DNA from: Stenotrophomonas maltophilia
GTDB taxonomy: Bacteria > Pseudomonadota > Gammaproteobacteria > Xanthomonadales > Xanthomonadaceae
Assembly: GCF_013464915.1 (NCBI RefSeq)
Contig: NZ_RAVT01000006.1
Coordinates: 1 to 32,700, forward strand
Length of the DNA stretch: 32,700 nucleotides
Direction of reading: 5' to 3'
Of the stretch, positions 7,370 to 15,537 are shown piece after piece. The stretch's first letter is position 1; every line of letters begins with the position of its first letter. Made by a program: the position numbers and the translations under genes. The notes under the pieces are model-generated. The model had not been told where the DNA came from, made no database searches, and saw only the letters and a list, made by a program, of their open reading frames with translations.

Positions 7370-8401
7370 ATGAGCTTCTCCCCCCAGGAAGCCCTGCAAC
7401 GCACCATCGAACACCGCGAGATCTTCTTCGACGAAATGGTCGACCTGATGCGGCAGATCATGCGCGGCGATGTCTCGCCGATGATGACCGCCGCGATCCT
7501 CACCGGGCTGCGCGTTAAGAAGGAAACCATCGACGAGATCGCCGCTGCGGCCACGGTCATGCGTGAATTCGCGCTGGCGGTGCCGGTGGCCGATACCACC
7601 CACCTGGTCGACATCGTCGGCACCGGCGGCGATGGCTCGCACACCTTCAACATCTCCACCTGCGCGATGTTCGTCGCCGCTGCCGCCGGTGCGCGCGTGG
7701 CCAAGCATGGCAACCGCAGCGTGTCGTCCAAGTCCGGCAGCGCCGATGCCGTCGAAGCACTGGGCGCGGCCATCGAGCTGCAGCCAGCGCAGGTGGCCGC
7801 TGCGATCGAGCAGACCGGCATCGGCTTCATGTTCGCGCCGATCCACCATCCGTCGATGAAGGTGGTCGCGCCGGTTCGCCGCGAGATGGGCGTGCGCACC
7901 ATCTTCAACATCCTCGGCCCGCTGACCAACCCGGCCAGCGCGCCGTCGGTGCTGATGGGCGTGTTCCACCCCGATTTAGTGGGTATCCAGGCACGCGTGC
8001 TGCGCGAACTGGGCACCGAACGCGCCATGGTGGTCTGGGGCCGCGACAACATGGACGAGATCTCGCTGGGCGCCGGCACCCTGGTCGGCGAACTGCGCGA
8101 CGGCAAGGTGCGCGAATACGAGATCCACCCGGAGGACTTCGGCATCGCCATGTCGGCCAGCCGCAACCTGCGCGTGGACGGCCCGGAGCAGTCCATCCAG
8201 ATGCTGCGTGCCGTGCTGGACAACGAGCCTGGCCCGGCGCTGGACATCGTCGCGCTGAATGCCGGCGCCGCGCTGTACGTGGCCGGCGTGGCCAGCGACA
8301 TCGGTGACGGCCTGGCCCGCGCCCGTGCCGCCATCGCCAACGGCAGCGCCCGCCAGCGCCTGCAGCAGTATGTCGAGACCACCCGCGCGCTGGTTGCCTG
8401 A
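7370..8401 (+). CDS. trpD: Anthranilate phosphoribosyltransferase
   Basis: Transfers phosphoribosyl from PRPP to anthranilate. At 343 residues it is the normal length. The PRPP/Mg loop [14 protein letters not shown], the [22 protein letters not shown] segment and the [11 protein letters not shown] motif are intact. It starts at ATG 7370 with AAGGAG 7-8 bases upstream. Third gene of trpG-D-C; 74 bases separate it from the trpC start. Confidence 0.97.
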   Translation: MSFSPQEALQRTIEHREIFFDEMVDLMRQIMRGDVSPMMTAAILTGLRVKKETIDEIAAAATVMREFALAVPVADTTHLVDIVGTGGDGSHTFNISTCAMFVAAAAGARVAKHGNRSVSSKSGSADAVEALGAAIELQPAQVAAAIEQTGIGFMFAPIHHPSMKVVAPVRREMGVRTIFNILGPLTNPASAPSVLMGVFHPDLVGIQARVLRELGTERAMVVWGRDNMDEISLGAGTLVGELRDGKVREYEIHPEDFGIAMSASRNLRVDGPEQSIQMLRAVLDNEPGPALDIVALNAGAALYVAGVASDIGDGLARARAAIANGSARQRLQQYVETTRALVA

Positions 8402-8475
8402 GCGCGCGGTTCAGCCTGACCCCCTTGATGGCCGATAATGGCCGTCCTCACCGCCCCCGCACCGAACCGACGACG

Positions 8476-9270
8476 ATGAGCGACATCCTGCAGACGATCC
8501 TGGCCCGCAAGGCCGAAGAAGTGGCCCAGCGCCGCGCCCAGCGCCCGCTAGAGGAGCTGCAGGCCGCCCTGGCCAGCGCCCCGCCGGTACGTGGCTTCGT
8601 GCGTGCGCTGCAGGCGGCGGTGGCCAACGGCGACCCGGCTGTGATTGCCGAAGTGAAAAAGGCCAGCCCGTCCAAGGGCGTGATCCGCCCGGATTTCCGC
8701 CCGGCCGACATCGCCGTCAGCTACGAGTTCGGCGGTGCCAGTTGCCTGTCGGTGCTGACCGACGTCGATTTCTTCCAGGGCGCCGACGCCTACCTGCAGC
8801 AGGCCCGCGAGGCCTGCACGCTGCCGGTGCTGCGCAAGGACTTCGTGATCGACGCCTACCAGGTGTACGAGGCGCGCGTGCTGGGCGCCGACTGCATCCT
8901 GCTGATCGTCGCCGCGCTGGATGACACCCAGCTGGCCACCCTGTCCGAACTGGCGCTGTCGCTGGGCATGGACGTGCTGGTGGAAGTGCATGACATCGAC
9001 GAACTGGAGCGTGCGCTGCAGGTGCCGGCACCGATGATCGGCATCAACAACCGCAACCTGCGCACCTTCGAGGTGTCGCTGCAGACCACGCTGGACATGC
9101 AGAAGGCGGTGCCCCGTGACCGCCTGCTGGTGACCGAGAGTGGCATCCTGGGCCCGCAGGACGTTGCGTTGATGCGCGATGCCGGCATCCATGCCTTCCT
9201 GGTCGGCGAAGCCTTCATGCGCGTCGAAGAGCCGGGCGAGGGCCTGCGTCAGCTATTCTTCGCGGCATGA
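8476..9270 (+). CDS. trpC: Indole-3-glycerol-phosphate synthase
   Basis: Closes the indole ring from CdRP to indole-3-glycerol phosphate. The 264-residue TIM barrel is monofunctional, without a TrpF domain. Signatures: N-terminal [16 protein letters not shown], the catalytic-lysine segment [40 protein letters not shown] and VGEAFMR. ATG 8476 fits the family start; an in-frame ATG at 8425 would add unrelated residues. Its last four bases overlap the start of the next gene (ATGA), indicating coupling. The later steps (trpF, trpB, trpA) are not in the window, which matches the split trp layout of the family. Confidence 0.97.
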   Translation: MSDILQTILARKAEEVAQRRAQRPLEELQAALASAPPVRGFVRALQAAVANGDPAVIAEVKKASPSKGVIRPDFRPADIAVSYEFGGASCLSVLTDVDFFQGADAYLQQAREACTLPVLRKDFVIDAYQVYEARVLGADCILLIVAALDDTQLATLSELALSLGMDVLVEVHDIDELERALQVPAPMIGINNRNLRTFEVSLQTTLDMQKAVPRDRLLVTESGILGPQDVALMRDAGIHAFLVGEAFMRVEEPGEGLRQLFFAA

Positions 9271-9983
9271 AAACGCACTATCCGACGCCGCGCGAGGATG
9301 CGCCGCTGGTGGTCTTCGACTTCGACCACACCCTCTACGACGGCGATTCGGGCACCCACCTGTTCGCCTCGCTGATCAAGCGCAACCCGCTGCGCATGCT
9401 GGCCGCGCTGCTGGTCACGCCGATCGCCGGGCCGCTGGTGGCGATGCTGCCGACCCGTCGAACGGGCATTTCGGTCTATGTGTGGATCGGCAGTTTCGGC
9501 CTGCACCGGGCGCGTGATTTCAACAAGGTGATCGATGCCTACGTGCTGCGCAACGAGGCGCAGATGCGCGCCAAGCTGCTGCCGCAGGCGCTGGACGTCT
9601 TTGCGGCGCATCGCGCCAAGGGCGACCGTGTCGTGGTCGCTACCGGCGCGCCGCCGGAGCTGGCACGGGCGATCCTGGCCTTCGTGGCCCACCAGGACGT
9701 ACCGGTGATCGGCACCGAGGTCGGCCCGCGACTGGGCGGTGTCGGCCCGACCCGGCACTGCCACAACGAAGAGAAGATGCGCATGCTGCGCGAGCGCGGC
9801 TACGGCGATATCGACATCGCGTATTCCGACAGCACCGCCGACCTGCCGCTGCTGCTGGCCGCGAAAGCGCCGGTGGTGGTGAACCCGAAGCGCTCCAAGG
9901 TGGATTTCTTCCGCAGCGTGCTGCCGGCCGGCACCCGCATCCTCAACTGGGGCTGCGTGGACCGCGGCGGCGACAAGGTGTAA
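9267..9983 (+). CDS. HAD-IB phosphatase, PgpC-like
   Basis: A 238-residue HAD hydrolase with motif [12 protein letters not shown] (nucleophile D20, acid D22), motif [10 protein letters not shown], and motifs III/IV around NEEKMRML and [11 protein letters not shown]. The insert [28 protein letters not shown] is hydrophobic and resembles the membrane-associated region of PgpC (YfhB), which dephosphorylates phosphatidylglycerol phosphate. Substrate assignment is therefore inferred. It overlaps trpC by 4 bases and should be translated with it, an unexplained link between tryptophan and lipid genes. A SMAG dimer follows 50 bases after the stop and probably ends the transcript. Confidence 0.82.
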   Translation: MKTHYPTPREDAPLVVFDFDHTLYDGDSGTHLFASLIKRNPLRMLAALLVTPIAGPLVAMLPTRRTGISVYVWIGSFGLHRARDFNKVIDAYVLRNEAQMRAKLLPQALDVFAAHRAKGDRVVVATGAPPELARAILAFVAHQDVPVIGTEVGPRLGGVGPTRHCHNEEKMRMLRERGYGDIDIAYSDSTADLPLLLAAKAPVVVNPKRSKVDFFRSVLPAGTRILNWGCVDRGGDKV

Positions 9984-10032
9984 CGCGCGGAATCCGCAGG
10001 GGATGGGATGGCGGAGTGCCGGGCTGCGACCC

Positions 10033-10145
10033 GGTAGTGCCGGCCGCTGGCCGGCAACCTCATGACTGCGGAAGGGCTTGCGGGGTTGCCGGCCAGCGGC
10101 CGGCACTACCGAATCCCGTGCAGCTGGCGCCGGGCATGGCCCGGC
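10033..10145. repeat. Inverted SMAG dimer (TGCCGGCC subtype) plus partial element
   Basis: GGTAG TGCCGGCC GCT GGCCGGCA at 10033-10056 and its reverse complement ending CTACC at 10110, with a 30-base centre. The same dimer recurs at 13174-13252. A further hairpin GCGCCGGGC ATG GCCCGGCG (10127-10145) lacks the CTAC end. The dimer lies between the convergent trp cluster and permease gene, where it can fold in both transcripts. Confidence 0.87.
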
Positions 10146-10151
10146 GAGCGC

Positions 10152-10913
10152 TCAGCGGTACAGGTGCCCGTACACCGCATGCCCGATCTGGAACAGGCTG
10201 ATGCCCAGCACCAGCACGCCAACGGCCACCAGCACCCAGCGTTCCTTCACCCGCTTGACCAGGATGGCCGCCACCGGTGCGGCCATCATGCCGCCGATCA
10301 GCAGGCCAGCGACGATCTGCAGGTGCTGCACGCCCATCGACAGCAGGAAGGTGGCCGAGATGGTCAGGGTGACGATGAACTCGGCCGCGTTGACCGTGCC
10401 GATGGTGGTGCGTGCCTGGCCGCCGCGGGCGAGCAGGGTGGACGTGGCCACCGGCCCCCAGCCACCGCCGCCGCTGGCGTCCAGCAGGCCGGCGAAGAAG
10501 CCCAGCACCGGGACCCGGCGGATTTCGCCCTTGGGCATCCAGCGCCCCGCAGCGCGGGCCAGGATGATGATCGCCAGCACCAGCAGGTACAGGTAGATCA
10601 ACGGCCGGATGATGTCGCCGGGGATCTGGGTGAGCACGTAGGCGCCCACCGCGCCGCCCACCGCCCCGGGCAGGGCGAGGCGCAGGAACAGGCGCTTGTC
10701 GACATTCCCGGCAGCGAGGTGCGACACGCCCGAGGCGCCGGTAGTGAACACTTCGGCGGTGTGGATGCTGGCGCTGACCTGTGCAGGTGGCAGGCCCATG
10801 CTCAGCATCACCGACGAGGACACCAGGCCGAAGGCCATGCCCAGTGCACCGTCAACCAGCTGCGCGCCGAGGCCGATGAGGATGAACCACCAGAATTCGC
10901 TGCTCAGTTCCAT
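10152..10913 (-). CDS. TSUP-family (TauE/SafE) membrane permease
   Basis: A 253-residue polytopic protein with about eight hydrophobic segments in two repeats: FWWFILIGLGAQLVDGALGMAFG near the N-terminus, then IPGDIIRPLIYLYLLVLAIII, and a second half beginning VPVLGFFAGLLDASGGGGWGPV. The glycine-rich GALGMAFG and GGGGWGPV motifs mark the two TSUP domains. Members export sulfite, sulfoacetate or related anions or take up sulfur compounds; the substrate here is not predictable. The ATG at 10913 follows directly from a GTAG-rich spacer shared with clp. No obvious partner gene. Confidence 0.88.
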   Translation of the reverse strand: MELSSEFWWFILIGLGAQLVDGALGMAFGLVSSSVMLSMGLPPAQVSASIHTAEVFTTGASGVSHLAAGNVDKRLFLRLALPGAVGGAVGAYVLTQIPGDIIRPLIYLYLLVLAIIILARAAGRWMPKGEIRRVPVLGFFAGLLDASGGGGWGPVATSTLLARGGQARTTIGTVNAAEFIVTLTISATFLLSMGVQHLQIVAGLLIGGMMAAPVAAILVKRVKERWVLVAVGVLVLGISLFQIGHAVYGHLYR

Positions 10914-10972
10914 GCACCGAGCCTAGCGGATGCCGGTGTGCGGGGCGTGCGATGGTACGTCGCATGGCGATC

Positions 10973-11037
10973 CGCCGGGCATGGCCCGGCGCTACCGTGG
11001 TGGACGCATCGGGGGTAGCGCCGGGCCATGCCCGGCG
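10973..11037. repeat. Diverging pair of SMAG elements (CGCCGGGC subtype)
   Basis: CGCCGGGC ATG GCCCGGCG CTAC at 10973-10995 and GTAG CGCCGGGC CAT GCCCGGCG at 11015-11037: two 8-bp hairpins with their GTAG ends facing each other across 19 bases, between clp and the permease gene. Confidence 0.87.
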
Positions 11038-11049
11038 CACATGCGGCAA

Positions 11050-11715
11050 TCAACGGGTGCCGTACAGCACCACGGTCTTGCCACGTGCATGCAGCAGGCC
11101 GTCGGTCTGCAGCTTCTTCAGCACGCGGCCAGCCATTTCGCGCGAGCAGCCGACCAGGCGGGCCAGTTCCTGGCGCGACACGCGCAGCTGGCTGCCCTGC
11201 GGATGGCTCATCGCTTCCGGTTCCTGTGCCAGGTCGTGCAGCGTGCGCACGATTCGATCGGTAACGTCCAGGAACGCCAGGCGACTGGCCTTGCGGCTGG
11301 TATCGAGCAGGCGCTTGGAGATCTGCTGGCCCAGCGCGTACAGCAGGCGCGGGGCGTCGGCCGACAGCGGGCCGAGGAACAGCTGGTGCAGGCGCTCGTA
11401 GCTGATTTCGGCCAGTTCGCAGGCGGTACGGGTCCGCAGGATCACCTCGCGGCGGTCCGATTCGACGAACAGGCCCATCTCGCCAACGAACTCGCCGGCA
11501 CCGAAGTAGCCCAGCACAAGCTCGCGATCGTCATCTTCCTCGGCCATGATCGAAACCGAGCCGCTGACAACGTAATACAGGGTTCCCGCCGGGTCACCGG
11601 GTCGGAAGACGTCGGTACGGGTGGGATATCGCCGCCGGTGGCTGTGCGCCAGGAAACGATCGATGGTGGCGATATCCAAGGCCAGTGGACTGCTAGCTAG
11701 GCGCACGGTTGACAC
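11050..11715 (-). CDS. clp: Crp/Fnr-family global regulator Clp (CAP-like protein)
   Basis: A 221-residue CRP-fold transcription factor: cyclic-nucleotide-binding domain (FRPGDPAGTLYYVVSGSVSIMAEEDDDRELVLGYF, FVGEMGLF) then a long dimer helix and a C-terminal winged helix with recognition segment VSRQELARLVGCSREMAGRVL. It matches Xanthomonas Clp almost throughout. In Xanthomonas, Clp controls virulence and extracellular enzymes and loses DNA binding when it binds cyclic di-GMP. I prefer GTG 11715 (VSTVRLASSPLALD) because AGGGAG lies 9 bases upstream and the length fits; ATG 11739 is the alternative. Divergent from speD across about 170 bases. Confidence 0.95.
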   Translation of the reverse strand: MSTVRLASSPLALDIATIDRFLAHSHRRRYPTRTDVFRPGDPAGTLYYVVSGSVSIMAEEDDDRELVLGYFGAGEFVGEMGLFVESDRREVILRTRTACELAEISYERLHQLFLGPLSADAPRLLYALGQQISKRLLDTSRKASRLAFLDVTDRIVRTLHDLAQEPEAMSHPQGSQLRVSRQELARLVGCSREMAGRVLKKLQTDGLLHARGKTVVLYGTR

Positions 11716-11765
11716 GATAGGGGCGCTCCCTCTGCGCATGAACGGATTCACGGGGTCGATAGCGG

Positions 11766-11794
11766 AGCTTAACCAGCGCAATTGTTAAGGGCAA
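11766..11794 (-). promoter_or_regulatory. Possible clp promoter
   Basis: On the minus strand TTGCCC (11794-11789), 17 bases, then TAAGCT (11771-11766), about 50 bases before the clp start. The -10 is poor; low confidence. Confidence 0.3.
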
Positions 11795-11833
11795 ACAGTG
11801 TGCCAGAACTCTTGCGTCTTCACGTTCCCCCCG

Positions 11834-11849
11834 GGGGCAGTTTGCCCCA
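11834..11849 (+). promoter_or_regulatory. Leader hairpin upstream of speD
   Basis: GGGGCA GTT TGCCCC, a 6-bp stem 40 bases before the speD start, directly followed by ATAATT. It could be a 5' leader structure, or the CATAAT that overlaps its end could serve as a -10. No clear -35 is present. Confidence 0.3.
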
Positions 11850-11888
11850 TAATTCCCCCTTTCCCTTCTTACACAGGAATCGACCGCC

Positions 11889-12683
11889 GTGGTCAAGCCG
11901 TTGCCTCGCCTGAGGCTGCAGGGTTTCAACAACCTCACCAAGGCGCTGAGCTTCAACATCTATGACGTGTGTTACGCGCGCACCGAAGAGGAGCGTCAGC
12001 GTTACATTGAATACATCGATGAAGAGTACAACGCCGACAGGCTGACTCAAATCTTGACCGATGTCGCCGAGATCATCGGCGCCAACATCCTGAACGTGGC
12101 CCGCCAGGACTACGACCCGCAGGGTGCCTCGGTGACCATCCTGATCTCCGAAGAACCGGTGATCGACAAGAAGCTGGCCGGCAAGGAGCTGATCTCCGAC
12201 GCCGTGGTCGCGCACATGGACAAGAGCCACATCACTGTCCACACCTACCCGGAAACCCATCCGCAGGAAGGTATCGCGACGTTCCGCGCGGATATCGACG
12301 TGGCCACCTGTGGCGTCATTTCCCCGCTGAAGGCCCTGAACTACCTGATCGAGAGCCTTGAGTCGGACATCGTGATCATGGACTACCGCGTCCGTGGCTT
12401 CACCCGCGATGTGAAGGGCAAGAAGCACTTCATCGACCACAAGATCAACTCGATCCAGAACTTCCTGGCCAAGAACATCAAGTCGCGTTACGAGATGTTC
12501 GACGTCAACGTCTACCAGGAAAACATCTTCCACACGAAGATGCACCTGAAGGACTTCGACCTGGACCAGTACCTGTTCGAGGAAAAGGCCAAGAACCTGT
12601 CGTTCAAGGAACGCATGAAGATCGAAGCGCTGCTCAAGCGCGAGATCGAAGAGCTGTTCCACGGCCGGAACCTGTCCGAGTAA
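11889..12683 (+). CDS. speD: S-adenosylmethionine decarboxylase proenzyme
   Basis: Makes decarboxylated SAM, the aminopropyl donor for spermidine. It is the 264-residue E. coli-type (class 1A) proenzyme that self-cleaves. The cleavage serine is S113 in [18 protein letters not shown], which becomes the pyruvoyl group. The downstream [23 protein letters not shown] carries the conserved processing cysteine. GTG start ([14 protein letters not shown]) with an AGGA site upstream. speE is not adjacent. It is divergent from clp, so the shared intergenic region may hold Clp sites, though I see no strong TGTGA-N6-TCACA palindrome. Confidence 0.97.
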   Translation: MVKPLPRLRLQGFNNLTKALSFNIYDVCYARTEEERQRYIEYIDEEYNADRLTQILTDVAEIIGANILNVARQDYDPQGASVTILISEEPVIDKKLAGKELISDAVVAHMDKSHITVHTYPETHPQEGIATFRADIDVATCGVISPLKALNYLIESLESDIVIMDYRVRGFTRDVKGKKHFIDHKINSIQNFLAKNIKSRYEMFDVNVYQENIFHTKMHLKDFDLDQYLFEEKAKNLSFKERMKIEALLKREIEELFHGRNLSE

Positions 12684-12692
12684 GCCCCATGC

Positions 12693-12824
12693 GCGATGCC
12701 TGCAGGCATCGCCACCAGGCGGGACGACCCGCCCCGTGGAACCAGTGCTTTACGCGCGTTATAGTTCCACGGTGATGTACCGACCCACGGCCCGGTGTGA
12801 AAACACCGGGCCGTTTCGTTTTTC
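12693..12824 (+). promoter_or_regulatory. Structured leader of sugE/gdx with terminal intrinsic terminator
   Basis: Four successive hairpins: GCGATGCC TGCA GGCATCGC (12693-12712); GGCGGG ACGA CCCGCC (12718-12733); CCGTGGAAC paired with GTTCCACGG (12734-12772); and a perfect 12-bp terminator, ACGGCCCGGTGT GAAA ACACCGGGCCGT plus TTCGTTTTT (12787-12823). Only 27 bases remain before the sugE start, leaving no room for a promoter, so sugE transcripts probably run through this terminator. An ACGR tetraloop on a GC stem is the hallmark of guanidine-II riboswitch hairpins, but only one such hairpin is present. The terminator may simply end speD. Confidence 0.5.
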
Positions 12825-12850
12825 TCAAAAAAGGTAAGGAGCCCCCACCC

Positions 12851-13171
12851 ATGCCCTGGATCTACCTGCTGCTGGCCGGCCTGTTCGAAATCGGTTTCGC
12901 CCTCGGAATGAAGTACTCCGAAGGCTTCAGCAAACCCCTGCCCACCGCTGCCACGGTGGTATCCGCGCTGATCAGCCTGTACCTGATGAGCCAGGCGATG
13001 AAGAGCATCCCGGTCGGCACGGCCTATGCGATCTGGACCGGCATCGGCGCCCTCGGCGTGGCGGTGCTGGGTATCTACCTGTTCAACGACAGCGCCTCAC
13101 CGGCCCGCCTGGCCTGCGTGGGCCTGATCGTGGCCGGTGTGATCGGCCTGAAGCTGGTCTCGCCGAACTGA
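12851..13171 (+). CDS. sugE: SMR-family transporter, guanidinium exporter type
   Basis: A 106-residue four-helix small multidrug resistance protein. The first helix carries the essential glutamate (WIYLLLAGLFEIGFALGMKY), and AMKSIPVGTAYAIWTGIGALG is characteristic of the SugE/Gdx branch, which exports guanidinium rather than quaternary ammonium drugs. It works as an antiparallel dimer exchanging protons. The start at 12851 has AAGGAG 10 bases upstream; an in-frame ATG at 12797 lies inside the terminator and is rejected. The structured leader supports ligand-dependent expression. Confidence 0.93.
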   Translation: MPWIYLLLAGLFEIGFALGMKYSEGFSKPLPTAATVVSALISLYLMSQAMKSIPVGTAYAIWTGIGALGVAVLGIYLFNDSASPARLACVGLIVAGVIGLKLVSPN

Positions 13172-13173
13172 TC

Positions 13174-13252
13174 GGTAGTGCCGGCCGCTGGCCGGCAACC
13201 TCCAGATCTTCTGCAGTGCCTGCGGGGTTGCCGGCCAGCGGCCGGCACTACC
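13174..13252. repeat. Inverted SMAG dimer (TGCCGGCC subtype)
   Basis: GGTAG TGCCGGCC GCT GGCCGGCA ... and its inverted partner ending CTACC, the same as at 10033-10110 with a different 30-base centre that retains GCGGGGTT. It fills the gap between convergent sugE and coq7 and probably serves as a bidirectional 3' structure. Confidence 0.87.
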
Positions 13253-13258
13253 GTGTGG

Positions 13259-13903
13259 TCACAGCCGGTAGGCGATGGTCTTCATGACCTTGGAGGCCAG
13301 CGCCATCGCCCCCGGGATCGGGAACGGCAGGCGGCGTGCGCCGGCCTGCTCGGCGTGGTCCGCATGGCGGGCCTCGTCTTCCTTCATAACCGCGATGACC
13401 GCGCGGCTGCGCAGGTCGCCGGCCGGCAGGTCGACCAGGTGCTCGTCCAGGTGGGCCTCCACCTGGCGCTCGGTCTCGACCACGAAGCCCAGGTTCCAGC
13501 CATCGCCGCGCAGCCCGGCCAGGGTGCCGATGGTGTAGCTGCCGGCATACCACAGCGGGTTGAACAGGCTCGGACGGCTGTCCAGCTCACCCAGCCGGGT
13601 GGCGCACCAGGCCAGATGGTCGGTTTCTTCCTGCGCCGCTTCCAGCAGGTGTTCGCGCGTGGCCGGATCACGGGCCACGGCGGCCTGGCCGAAATACAGG
13701 CCCTGCGCGCAGACTTCGCCGACGTGGTTGATCCGCATCAGGCCAGCGGCGTGGCGGCGCTCGGCGCCGTCCATGCCGGGCTCATCGGTGTCCGCGGCCG
13801 GGTAGGGGCGGGCCGCCGGCGGGTTGCCGAATACCGTGTCCAGGGCGCGCTGCGCCTCGGTCAGCAGGTGGTCCAGCGGGGTGGTCTGGCGGAGCACGGT
13901 CAT
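13259..13903 (-). CDS. coq7: 3-demethoxyubiquinol 3-hydroxylase
   Basis: Membrane-associated di-iron monooxygenase for the penultimate step of ubiquinone synthesis. Its 214 residues carry the Coq7 metal ligands in [42 protein letters not shown] and [12 protein letters not shown] (E and ExxH motifs). Bacterial Coq7 is an alternative to UbiF. Start ATG 13903 ([14 protein letters not shown]); upstream in-frame codons to 14074 run through the rplM promoter region and are not coding. It is divergent from rplM-rpsI. Confidence 0.95.
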   Translation of the reverse strand: MTVLRQTTPLDHLLTEAQRALDTVFGNPPAARPYPAADTDEPGMDGAERRHAAGLMRINHVGEVCAQGLYFGQAAVARDPATREHLLEAAQEETDHLAWCATRLGELDSRPSLFNPLWYAGSYTIGTLAGLRGDGWNLGFVVETERQVEAHLDEHLVDLPAGDLRSRAVIAVMKEDEARHADHAEQAGARRLPFPIPGAMALASKVMKTIAYRL

Positions 13904-13981
13904 GGCAGTACGCGGTGGGGCGGAAGACCCCCCGATTCTCGCCCGGCCCCGCGCCCCTGCCAACCCGGCCCAGGGGGCGGG

Positions 13982-14010
13982 TTGCGCGCCCCCGGCAAGG
14001 TGAGTACAAT
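13982..14010 (+). promoter_or_regulatory. rplM-rpsI promoter
   Basis: TTGCGC (13982-13987), 17-base spacer, TACAAT (14005-14010). Transcription would start near 14017, leaving an 85-base leader with the hairpin GGCGA-GCCTT-TCGCC, a possible site for ribosomal-protein feedback. Confidence 0.7.
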
Positions 14011-14101
14011 CCCGCCTCTTACGCTTCACCTTTTCACAACGCGTGGCAGAGTTCCGGCGAGCCTTTCGCCGCAATGAGCCCGACCTAACCTAGAGTTCTT
14101 C

Positions 14102-14530
14102 ATGAGCACTTTCACTGCCAAGAACGAGACCGTCCAGCGCGACTGGTACCTCGTCGACGCCGAGGGCAAGACCCTGGGCCGTCTCGCCACCGAGCTGGCC
14201 CGCCGTCTGCGCGGCAAGCACAAGCCGGTCTACACCCCGCACGTTGATACCGGCGACTACCTGGTCGTCATCAATGCAGAAAAGATTGCCGTCACCGGCA
14301 AGAAGCTGCAGGACAAGATGTATCACCGTTTCACCGGCTACATCGGCAACCTGAAGACCGAGTCCCTGGCCCAGGCGCTGGAGCGCCACCCGGAGCGCGT
14401 GATCGAGATCGCCGTCAAGGGCATGCTGCCGAAGGGCCCGCTGGGTCGCCAGATGTACCGCAAGCTCAAGGTCTACGCCGGCACTGAGCATCCGCACGCC
14501 GCACAGCAGCCGCAGGTTCTGGATATCTAA
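14102..14530 (+). CDS. rplM: 50S ribosomal protein L13
   Basis: Binds 23S rRNA early in large-subunit assembly. Full length at 142 residues. Signatures [46 protein letters not shown], and [23 protein letters not shown]. The ribosome site is weak (AGAG). It is followed by rpsI after 2 bases, the universal L13-S9 pair. Confidence 0.99.
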   Translation: MSTFTAKNETVQRDWYLVDAEGKTLGRLATELARRLRGKHKPVYTPHVDTGDYLVVINAEKIAVTGKKLQDKMYHRFTGYIGNLKTESLAQALERHPERVIEIAVKGMLPKGPLGRQMYRKLKVYAGTEHPHAAQQPQVLDI

Positions 14531-14532
14531 TC

Positions 14533-14925
14533 ATGGCTATCACTCAAAACTACGGCACTGGCCGCCGCAAGTCCTCCACCGCTCGCGTGTTCCTGCGCAA
14601 GGGTTCGGGCAACATCACCGTCAATGGCCGTCCGCTGGACGAGTTCTTCGGTCGTGAGACCGCGCGCATGATCGTGCGGCAGCCGCTTGAGCTGACCAAG
14701 AACACCGAAAGCTTCGACATCCTGGTCACCGCCGCTGGCGGCGGCACCACCGGCCAGGCCGGTGCGATCCGTCTGGGCATCGCCCGTGCTCTGGTCGAGT
14801 ACGACGAAACCCTGAAGTCCGAGCTGCGCAAGGCTGGCTTCATGACCCGTGACGCCCGTGAAGTCGAGCGTAAGAAGGTCGGTCTGCACAAGGCCCGCCG
14901 CGCCACCCAGTTCTCCAAGCGCTGA
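14533..14925 (+). CDS. rpsI: 30S ribosomal protein S9
   Basis: Its 130 residues end in the conserved C-terminal tail FSKR that reaches the ribosomal P site. The N-terminal [15 protein letters not shown] and central [19 protein letters not shown] are intact. Co-transcribed with rplM; a strong terminator starts 50 bases downstream. Confidence 0.99.
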   Translation: MAITQNYGTGRRKSSTARVFLRKGSGNITVNGRPLDEFFGRETARMIVRQPLELTKNTESFDILVTAAGGGTTGQAGAIRLGIARALVEYDETLKSELRKAGFMTRDAREVERKKVGLHKARRATQFSKR

Positions 14926-14974
14926 TTTGCCGCGCCTGGTTGGGCTCCTTCGGGAGCCCGCTGGTTGGAAAAGC

Positions 14975-15003
14975 AAAAGCCCGGCTTCGGCCGGGCTTTT
15001 GTC
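14975..15003 (+). terminator. Terminator of rplM-rpsI
   Basis: AAAAGCCCGGC TTCG GCCGGGCTTTT, an 11-bp perfect stem with a UUCG loop, followed by TGT. The preceding GGGCTCC/GGAGCCC hairpin (14943-14959) adds a second stem. Confidence 0.92.
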
Positions 15004-15026
15004 GTTTCGGGGTCGTGCATGTCCTG

Positions 15027-15052
15027 GTTGCCGGCCAGCGGCCGGCACTACC
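15027..15052 (-). repeat. Single SMAG element (TGCCGGCC subtype), inverted
   Basis: TGCCGGCC AGC GGCCGGCA CTAC (15029-15051). The rest of 15053-15154 holds a 9-bp hairpin, CCCCCTTGA TGT TCAAGGGGG, and no gene. Confidence 0.85.
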
Positions 15053-15154
15053 CGTCTTTTTGCATGTCCGACCCCGGGGTTCTCTCTGGAGAGGAGCCCC
15101 CTTGATGTTCAAGGGGGCGCGCCGACAGGCGCGGGGATAAGGTGGGATGCGTGA

Positions 15155-15212
15155 CCAAACAAAAAAGAAAAAAGCCTGATCTTTCGATCAGGCTTTTTTC
15201 TTTTTTGTTTGG
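15155..15212 (-). terminator. Perfect 27-bp palindromic terminator of the tRNA transcript
   Basis: Arms 15155-15181 and 15186-15212 are exact reverse complements with only a TTTC loop. The GC-containing inner stem GCCTGATC is flanked by A6-G-A6 and T6-C-T6 tracts, so a U-run follows the core hairpin on either strand. The right arm ends inside the CCA of tRNA-Gln. Confidence 0.9.
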
Positions 15213-15284
15213 CTGCCCCGGATGGATTCGAACCACCGAATGCCTGAGTCAGAGTCAGGTGCCTTACCGCTTGGCGACGGGGCA
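15210..15284 (-). tRNA. tRNA-Gln (anticodon CUG)
   Basis: 75 bases with encoded CCA. Acceptor TGCCCCG pairs with CGGGGCA. The anticodon stem CCTGA/TCAGG encloses loop CTCTGAC, giving anticodon CTG that reads CAG. The T-arm GGTTCGAATCC is intact. Read on the minus strand after tRNA-Met and followed immediately by the palindromic terminator. Confidence 0.96.
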
Positions 15285-15339
15285 AAACGTGCAACTATTT
15301 TCTCACTTTTCACGCTGAAAAACAACTTGATTTTCAGTG

Positions 15340-15416
15340 TGGTGGCTATGGGTGGACTCGAACCACCGACCCCAGCATTATGAGTGCTGTGCTCTAACCG
15401 GCTGAGCTACATAGCC
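15340..15416 (-). tRNA. tRNA-Met (elongator, anticodon CAU)
   Basis: 77 bases with encoded CCA. Acceptor GGCTATG/CATAGCC, D-arm GTAGCTCAGCCGGTTAGAGC, anticodon stem CAGCA/TGCTG around CTCATAA (CAT). It resembles the E. coli elongator tRNA-Met rather than the initiator (paired first acceptor bases). The 55-base spacer to tRNA-Gln can form an 11-bp hairpin with one mismatch, a likely processing site. Confidence 0.95.
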
Positions 15417-15430
15417 TTGGTGAGCCCGCT

Positions 15431-15459
15431 ATTCTGCGGATGTGTATCGCCCCTGTCAA
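15431..15459 (-). promoter_or_regulatory. Promoter of the tRNA-Met/tRNA-Gln unit
   Basis: On the minus strand TTGACA (15459-15454), 17-base spacer, CAGAAT (15436-15431), ending 15 bases before the tRNA-Met 5' end. Confidence 0.65.
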
Positions 15460-15475
15460 CACTTTTGTGTCGTGC

Positions 15476-15504
15476 TTGTGGGCCGACAGAGGGCATGGGA
15501 TAGT
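15476..15504 (+). promoter_or_regulatory. Possible rppH promoter
   Basis: TTGTGG (15476-15481), 17-base spacer, GATAGT (15499-15504), 33 bases before the rppH GTG. Back to back with the tRNA promoter. Confidence 0.4.
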
Positions 15505-15537
15505 CCCCGACAGTAGATTTTCTTAGGAGTCCGCATC

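Noticed and set aside
12693-12772. Complete guanidine-I, -II or -III riboswitch before sugE
   Set aside because: Only a single ACGR-loop hairpin was found; the second hairpin of guanidine-II and the conserved cores of the others are missing.
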